From Frankia sp. R82 (GTDB taxonomy: Bacteria; Actinomycetota; Actinomycetes; Frankiales; Frankiaceae): a stretch of 43,902 bases of DNA. The stretch is taken from NCBI RefSeq assembly GCF_023716925.1, contig NZ_JAMQQG010000001.1, positions 83,885 to 127,786 of the forward strand. Reading direction: 5' to 3'. The notes beneath the pieces were generated by a model. It saw only the letters and a program-made list of their open reading frames with translations. It ran no database searches and was not told the origin of the DNA. A program made the position numbers and the translations under genes. Every line of letters starts with the position of its first letter. The stretch's first letter is position 1. Shown in pieces: positions 40,210 through 43,902 of the stretch.

Positions 40210-40743
40210 CTACTCGCCGGTCGATGGTGTGACGGGCTTATGACGGGCGGCTTTGAACGCACTTGCAGGTGGCGGAGGATTTGCCGGACCGGGCAGAGTC
40301 GTGAAGATGGGGTGGGCTTTGTCCGGGACGGCATGTGTGGTGTCGTCACCTCGTCTGAGTCGCTGTTGCATTTCTATCGCCAGTGCCAACAGCAAATGCC
40401 GCTCGTAGTCCTTGCGAAAGGAGTCACCGAACACGTCGTAGTACACGGCAGCGTCACCACGGCGGTCGGTCAATGTGAGACTGACCCGCCCACGGGACGG
40501 AACGGGGTCGAGTGCCAGCAGCGCGCGTAGCGCGGAGCCGCGCGGGTGGCCGAGCGCGTGCGTAGCCGCGTTGAGCAGCCGCACAACGGCCATGGCCTCT
40601 GCCCACTCGCCACCGGTGGCGCGCACGCGGGTCAACAGCCTAGGGGCGGCCTTGATCACGTCTTCCGGGCCGCGTACGCCGCGCCGAACGAGCAGCACAA
40701 GATCTTCTAGGAGTTCCTTCCCGGTCGGGTCTTCCCTGTCCAT
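40210..40743 (-). CDS. Hypothetical protein of the element
   Basis: A 177-aa protein. It is helical at the start (GKELLEDLVLLVRRGVRGPE), with a beta-like core (GRVSLTLTDRRGDAAVYYDV) and a Pro-rich tail. ATG 40743 has AAGAGG upstream. First gene of the three-gene minus-strand operon. Upstream lies the repeat cluster at 40808-40884. No family recognised. Confidence 0.7.
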   Translation of the reverse strand: MDREDPTGKELLEDLVLLVRRGVRGPEDVIKAAPRLLTRVRATGGEWAEAMAVVRLLNAATHALGHPRGSALRALLALDPVPSRGRVSLTLTDRRGDAAVYYDVFGDSFRKDYERHLLLALAIEMQQRLRRGDDTTHAVPDKAHPIFTTLPGPANPPPPASAFKAARHKPVTPSTGE

Positions 40744-40807
40744 GATCCTCTTCCCGTGCGTACGCCTTTGCGTGGGTACATCCTGACAGTGATCGGCGGA
40801 TTACGCA

Positions 40808-40884
40808 TCCGGGTTTAGTCCGGGTTGCGTCCGGGTTGCGTCCGGGCAGTTTGTCCCCTGTTGGTCGTCCGGGTTTCGTCCGGG
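40808..40884 (-). repeat. Six TCCGGG repeats, candidate TraB recognition sites (clt-like)
   Basis: TCCGGG occurs at 40808, 40819, 40830, 40841, 40868 and 40879, all in the same orientation, mostly 11 bp apart and usually followed by T. Read on the minus strand the unit is ACCCGGA; the copy at 40879 reads GACCCGGA exactly, the 8-bp TraB recognition repeat described for the Streptomyces plasmid pSVH1. The cluster lies in a 288-bp divergent gap 1.1 kb from the TraB/FtsK-like gene. The rest of the 40744-41031 gap contains no gene. Confidence 0.6.
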
Positions 40885-41031
40885 TCTGGCGGCAGCGAGG
40901 TCCGGCGCACGCCCGGATATCGCCCAGGAATGACCCCGTCAGATACCTGCGCCCATGCATTTCTGCGGGAAGCATGAGTGGTGTTCGGCGGGGCAACCCG
41001 CAAACCCACCCCCGATTTTCCGGGAGTCCCC

Positions 41032-41235
41032 ATGCTGCTTTTTCTTTTCCTCGTGATGCTTGTTCTCGCGATTCCTCTCTGGCGGTTTCTTGCGGTGTTT
41101 GTGCCGGTGGCGATGGCGTGCTGGACGGTGGTGTGGGTGGCCACCACGCCAGGCCACGGGATGGCCCGGTACGCCGTTGCCCTCACATTTGTGTTGTTCG
41201 CCGCGCGGGCCGTGAACAGGTGGACTCACAGGTGA
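41032..41235 (+). CDS. Small two-span membrane protein of the transfer operon
   Basis: A 67-aa very hydrophobic protein starting MLLFLFLVMLVLAIPLWRFL, with a second span around MARYAVALTFVLFAARAV. ATG 41032 follows GGGAG. Its stop overlaps the next GTG by 4 bp (41232-41235). First of a cascade of small genes leading to the TraB/FtsK-like gene; small membrane proteins of this kind (Spd type) support plasmid spreading in Streptomyces elements. Function inferred from context only. Confidence 0.72.
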   Translation: MLLFLFLVMLVLAIPLWRFLAVFVPVAMACWTVVWVATTPGHGMARYAVALTFVLFAARAVNRWTHR

Positions 41236-41435
41236 ACCGGAGCATGCGTCTCACCCTCTTTCTCGCGACGCTCGTGATTCTCGCTACTGCCGTTTTCATG
41301 GTGGGCTTCGCCATCGGCACGCAGGCTCCGCACGCCACGCCGCGGGACTGCACAACACCCCTACTCTGCGTGCATCCCGCTTTCTCCCTGTCTCCTTTGG
41401 ACTCTGTTCGGACGGGCGGTATCTGTGTTCAGTAA
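41232..41435 (+). CDS. Small membrane or exported protein of the transfer operon
   Basis: A 67-aa protein with one N-terminal membrane helix (TLFLATLVILATAVFMVGFA) followed by a short outer part containing two Cys near each other (DCTTPLLC) and a third Cys at the end (GICVQ). GTG 41232 overlaps the previous stop; ATG 41244 is an alternative. The next gene starts inside its last codons. Confidence 0.65.
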   Translation: MNRSMRLTLFLATLVILATAVFMVGFAIGTQAPHATPRDCTTPLLCVHPAFSLSPLDSVRTGGICVQ

Positions 41436-41712
41436 CCGGGACCTCGACATTCTCAGGACGAACGCGACGGACTCGTTCGACGCTTACATGGACACCTTTA
41501 CCGCCGATTCCGTTCTCCACGACATTTACATGAACATCATCGACAGTAACGAGGAAGGCACCAGAGCGCTCGGGTACGTTTTCGCGCTGCTTTCCGCCCA
41601 CCGGGACGTGATTCGCCTCGTGTGGGAGACAGCGCAAGGTGAATGGGTTTACGCGACCCGGATGGCATCCGAAACCGAATTCCACGAGGACGAGGACGGG
41701 GCCGACCAGTGA
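41425..41712 (+). CDS. Small acidic protein of the transfer operon
   Basis: A 95-aa acidic soluble protein (RDLDILRTNATDSFDAYMDT at the start; EFHEDEDGADQ at the end). GTG 41425 overlaps the previous gene by 11 bp; its stop overlaps the next GTG by 4 bp (41709-41712). No family recognised. Probably a partner of the membrane proteins encoded around it. Confidence 0.7.
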   Translation: MFSNRDLDILRTNATDSFDAYMDTFTADSVLHDIYMNIIDSNEEGTRALGYVFALLSAHRDVIRLVWETAQGEWVYATRMASETEFHEDEDGADQ

Positions 41713-41903
41713 TCGTTCCTATTTCTTTCCTGCTCATTCTGATCATCGCCGTATTCGTGCTTATCCGTGCTTTCGGCCTGAGCGCTGCCCACGCATTCGT
41801 CTGCGTGACGTTGGGCTATTACCTGGCGAGTTCCAGGCTGGCCAGCCCGTTTCAGCGGGTGATTGATCCCATCCTCGGACTCGTCACCTCCATTCATCTC
41901 TAG
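41709..41903 (+). CDS. Small two-span membrane protein of the transfer operon
   Basis: A 64-aa hydrophobic protein (VIVPISFLLILIIAVFVLIR, then AHAFVCVTLGYYLA). GTG 41709 overlaps the previous stop. Last small gene before the hairpin at 41909-41940 and the TraB/FtsK-like gene. Confidence 0.68.
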   Translation: MIVPISFLLILIIAVFVLIRAFGLSAAHAFVCVTLGYYLASSRLASPFQRVIDPILGLVTSIHL

Positions 41904-41908
41904 CGGAC

Positions 41909-41940
41909 GGGGTGCCCGGACAGATGTCCGGGCACCCCGC
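41909..41940 (+). terminator. Hairpin between the small membrane genes and the TraB/FtsK-like gene
   Basis: CGGGGTGCCCGGACA (41909-41923) is the exact complement of 41926-41940; in RNA the loop would open to 8 nt with a stem of about 12 bp, followed by CCTTTCCC. It lies 6 bp after the stop of the small gene and 18 bp before ATG 41958. It could terminate, attenuate or protect the mRNA, so that the translocase is made at a different level. Confidence 0.65.
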
Positions 41941-41957
41941 CTTTCCCGAGGGGAAAA

Positions 41958-43673
41958 ATGATGGCTCACATGCCGGCACGTCACCAGCGGGCAATGGCCC
42001 GTGATATGCGCCGTATGCGCCGTTACATGCGCAAATCAACAAAGCATCAGACCCGTGGGCGACCGCATCCGGTCAGCGGCATCAGCCGTGTTCTGTGGAA
42101 ATACCGAAGCGAACTTGCTCCGGCTTACCTCGCGGTTTACCTAGCGTTTTCCGCAGCGCTGGCCCATCGGGCATGGGGACCCCTCACCACGATCATCATC
42201 GGCCTGTTAGTACTGGTCACAGCCGGTGTGAGAGTCCGCAGGTACGACCGGACGCCAGAGCGCACCTATGCGGCTGGTGTGGTCGTCCTGGCCGGTGGAT
42301 GGTGGCTCGCCGCTGCCATCATCGGACCTGACACCAACCCCCTGCTGGGCATTCTGGTGATCGGTGGTTTTATCGCCGCGTTGCCATGGTGGCGGCACCA
42401 TAGGCGCCGCGCACGGGTCCGTGTAGACCGGACCCTAGCTGCCTGGCCAGAATTGGCCGAGAACGCCGGACTCGGTGGTTCACGGGTCATGTCTGCGCTG
42501 GTGGATGCCTACGGGTACACCGTGCGCGTGGCCCTACGCCGTGGCACGTCCGCACGGACCGCGATTGCCCGCGCGGACGAAATCGCCAGCATGCTCGGTG
42601 TCCGTCCGAACAGTGTCCGGGTGACCGGCGATCCCGACCGGGAAGACCATGTGATCGTCCGCGTGACCGAAACCGATCCGCTGGCCCGTCCGAATCCCTG
42701 GCCCGGAGCATCCGACGCGCCGAGCATCACTGTTCCGGTGCCTCTCGGCATTGCGGAAGACGGAACCGTATCCACTGTTACGCTCTTGCGCCGCCATGCT
42801 CTTATTGGGGGCGTGGTCGGCTCGGGAAAATCGGGAGTGGTCAACGCCATTCTGGCGACACTCGGACCGGCCGAGGATGTCGCCCTATGGGGAATCGATC
42901 TGAAGGGCGGAATGGAACTAGGCCCCTGGGCCAACTGCCTCGAAAAGCTCGCTACCGCCCCGGACGACGCGGTCGATCTTCTCGCGGAAGCCTTCGAGGA
43001 ATTGCAGCGACGGGCCCGCGATCTGTCCGCCCGTGGTGAACGCACCTGGCATCCCGACCGGACACACAAAGCACTTGTGATTCTGATAGATGAATTCGCG
43101 GAACTCCCCGACCAGGGAATCGCGATCACCGATTCTATTGCCCGGCTCGGCCGCGCAGTTGCCGTCACGCTCATTGTCGCCACCCAACGGCCCACGCAGG
43201 ACGTGATGGGTAATGGTGCGGTCCGCAGTCAGATGGACGTCCGGATAGCCCTACGGGTACGGGAAAGAGGCGACACCGACCTGATTCTTGGTGCCGGTGC
43301 CTATAAAAGCGGGTGGCGGACCGACTATTTCAACCTGCCGGGCGTCTACCTGATTTACGATCCCGAGCACAACACCCCCGTCCCCAACCGTGCCTATCTG
43401 GTCGATGACGCCACCGTCACCAGGATTACCGGTGGTTTCCCCACGCCGAAAGCCCTCGCTGCGGCGGACGGCACCAAGCGTGTGGCCGATCCCGACGATG
43501 CTCTGTGGACGGCGCTTGCTGCGGCAGGGCCGGACGGTGCCAGCGTGGCCGACCTGGTCACTGCCACCGGTCGTAGCCGCCGGTGGGTGTACTACTCGCT
43601 GCGCCAACTCCAAGACGCCGGCACCGTCCACCAGGTTGCCCCCGGACGGTTCACCACCACCGGGCCGTCATGA
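41958..43673 (+). CDS. TraB/FtsK-type DNA translocase for conjugative transfer
   Basis: A 571-aa protein. A basic N-terminus (1-50) is followed by membrane segments (about 54-70, 77-92, 104-122, 128-144) and the FtsK/SpoIIIE ATPase: Walker A GVVGSGKS (285-292), WGIDLKGGMELGPW, Walker B VILIDE (374-379), and VATQRPTQDVMG. The C-terminal 60 residues (SVADLVTATGRSRRWVYYSL) form a winged helix like the FtsK gamma domain that reads directional DNA repeats. In Streptomyces plasmids and AICEs such TraB/TraSA proteins move double-stranded DNA between cells. GAGGGG precedes the tandem ATG ATG. The repeats at 40808-40884 may be its recognition sites. Confidence 0.9.
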   Translation: MMAHMPARHQRAMARDMRRMRRYMRKSTKHQTRGRPHPVSGISRVLWKYRSELAPAYLAVYLAFSAALAHRAWGPLTTIIIGLLVLVTAGVRVRRYDRTPERTYAAGVVVLAGGWWLAAAIIGPDTNPLLGILVIGGFIAALPWWRHHRRRARVRVDRTLAAWPELAENAGLGGSRVMSALVDAYGYTVRVALRRGTSARTAIARADEIASMLGVRPNSVRVTGDPDREDHVIVRVTETDPLARPNPWPGASDAPSITVPVPLGIAEDGTVSTVTLLRRHALIGGVVGSGKSGVVNAILATLGPAEDVALWGIDLKGGMELGPWANCLEKLATAPDDAVDLLAEAFEELQRRARDLSARGERTWHPDRTHKALVILIDEFAELPDQGIAITDSIARLGRAVAVTLIVATQRPTQDVMGNGAVRSQMDVRIALRVRERGDTDLILGAGAYKSGWRTDYFNLPGVYLIYDPEHNTPVPNRAYLVDDATVTRITGGFPTPKALAAADGTKRVADPDDALWTALAAAGPDGASVADLVTATGRSRRWVYYSLRQLQDAGTVHQVAPGRFTTTGPS

Positions 43674-43693
43674 CACAGCGTCACCGCAGACCC

Positions 43694-43744
43694 GTGCAAA
43701 CCCCTGTGCAACCCGGTGTGCACCCGCGTGCACCGGGGCGTGCA
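43694..43744. repeat. Iteron-like GTGCA repeats
   Basis: GTGCA occurs at 43694, 43706, 43718, 43728 and 43740 (spacing 12, 12, 10, 12), right after the TraB/FtsK-like stop. It continues into a very GC-rich stretch of alternating CG (about 43755-43782). Regular phased repeats of this kind bind replication initiators or partition proteins in other replicons. No gene is seen in 43674-43902. Confidence 0.5.
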
Positions 43745-43843
43745 CGCCCGGCCCTACGCGCGCGCGTGCGCGCCTGCGCGCATAGGCACCCACGCATCCC
43801 ACCACGTGCACACACCAGCGCACCCACAACACAGCGTCACAGC

Positions 43844-43902
43844 ACCAGCGGACAGGAACCGACCAGCGGACCTCACAGGCCGACCAGCGGACAGGAACCG
43901 AC
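43844..43902. repeat. 20-21-bp tandem repeat, cut by the right window edge
   Basis: ACCAGCGGACAGGAACCGAC occurs identically at 43844-43863 and 43883-43902, with a variant copy (ACCAGCGGACCTCACAGGCC) between. The array continues past the window. It may belong to an origin or to the leader of the next element gene. Confidence 0.75.

Larger units (their letters stand above)
33648..43902. mobile_element. Integrative conjugative element of the actinomycete (AICE) type, left part
   Basis: From about 33648 to the right edge the gene content changes completely: an XRE regulator of lower GC, tightly packed small hypothetical genes, a MerR/AlpA-like HTH protein, tiny membrane proteins and a TraB/FtsK-like translocase with nearby TraB-site-like repeats. 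This is the transfer and regulation part of an AICE. Integrase, excisionase and Rep genes are not present, so the element extends beyond 43902. The left end is set by the broken methyltransferase gene. Confidence 0.65.

Overview
The window reads as a high-GC actinobacterial chromosome, most likely Frankia or a close relative. The evidence is strong GC bias at third codon positions, frequent GTG starts, F420-type enzymes, a mycothiol-dependent dehydrogenase, a Streptomyces/Frankia-type Ser/Thr kinase, and an actinomycete-type (TraB/FtsK) integrative element at the right end. The genus is an inference from gene content; no marker gene such as rRNA is present.

Region 1 (about 1-27,300) is a large catabolic locus for a CoA-activated lipid, terpenoid or steroid-like substrate. 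It holds two thiolases, two SDRs, an ACAD10/11-like acyl-CoA dehydrogenase, an ACAD10/11-like kinase-fold protein, an acyl-CoA ligase, a second (CHK-like) phosphotransferase, a family III CoA-transferase and a Zn-ribbon/OB-fold plus Ltp2-like thiolase pair. It continues with an aldehyde dehydrogenase, an amidohydrolase, a 3Fe-4S ferredoxin with a cytochrome P450, an F420/deazaflavin-type reductase, an enoyl-CoA hydratase and an LLM-type F420 oxidoreductase. TetR and IclR regulators sit inside it. Most neighbours overlap by 4 bp (ATGA/GTGA), so several tightly coupled operons are visible: ACAD-kinase-SDR; CoA-transferase-Zn-ribbon-Ltp2; amidohydrolase-ferredoxin-P450-reductase. A plausible flow is activation by the ligase or CoA-transferase, P450/ferredoxin hydroxylation, dehydrogenation and hydration, phosphorylation of a hydroxyacyl-CoA and removal of the phosphate by the ACAD, retro-aldol cleavage by the Ltp2/Zn-ribbon pair, aldehyde oxidation, and thiolysis. 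Two inverted-repeat sites of identical geometry (8819-8854 and 11891-11926) suggest one regulator serves several of these promoters. After it come a DUF2993 membrane protein, a cupin, an MscR-like dehydrogenase, a nitroreductase and an NAD-binding dehydrogenase.

Region 2 (about 27,400-33,680) holds a small gene behind a near-consensus SOS box and a Ser/Thr kinase-like protein whose VAIK lysine is arginine. A gene graveyard follows: transposase relics, the start of an AfsR-type ATPase, half an ABC ATPase, an isopropylmalate-dehydrogenase-like stub, a frameshifted metallo-beta-lactamase-fold gene, and an S-adenosyl methyltransferase cut off mid-domain near 33,647.

Region 3 (about 33,648 to the right edge) is part of an integrative conjugative element of the actinomycete (AICE) type. 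It has an XRE-TPR regulator with a partner pterin-dehydratase-like gene, many small hypothetical genes, a MerR/AlpA-type HTH protein behind a perfect 27-bp palindrome, a cascade of overlapping tiny membrane proteins and a TraB/FtsK-like DNA translocase. Six TCCGGG repeats at 40808-40884 resemble the TraB recognition repeats of Streptomyces plasmids, and iteron-like repeats lie at the right edge. No integrase or replication initiator is inside the window, so the element continues to the right.

A recurring oddity of the host part is a set of short tandem arrays (units of 15-18 bp, one of 28 bp) in the gaps between genes.
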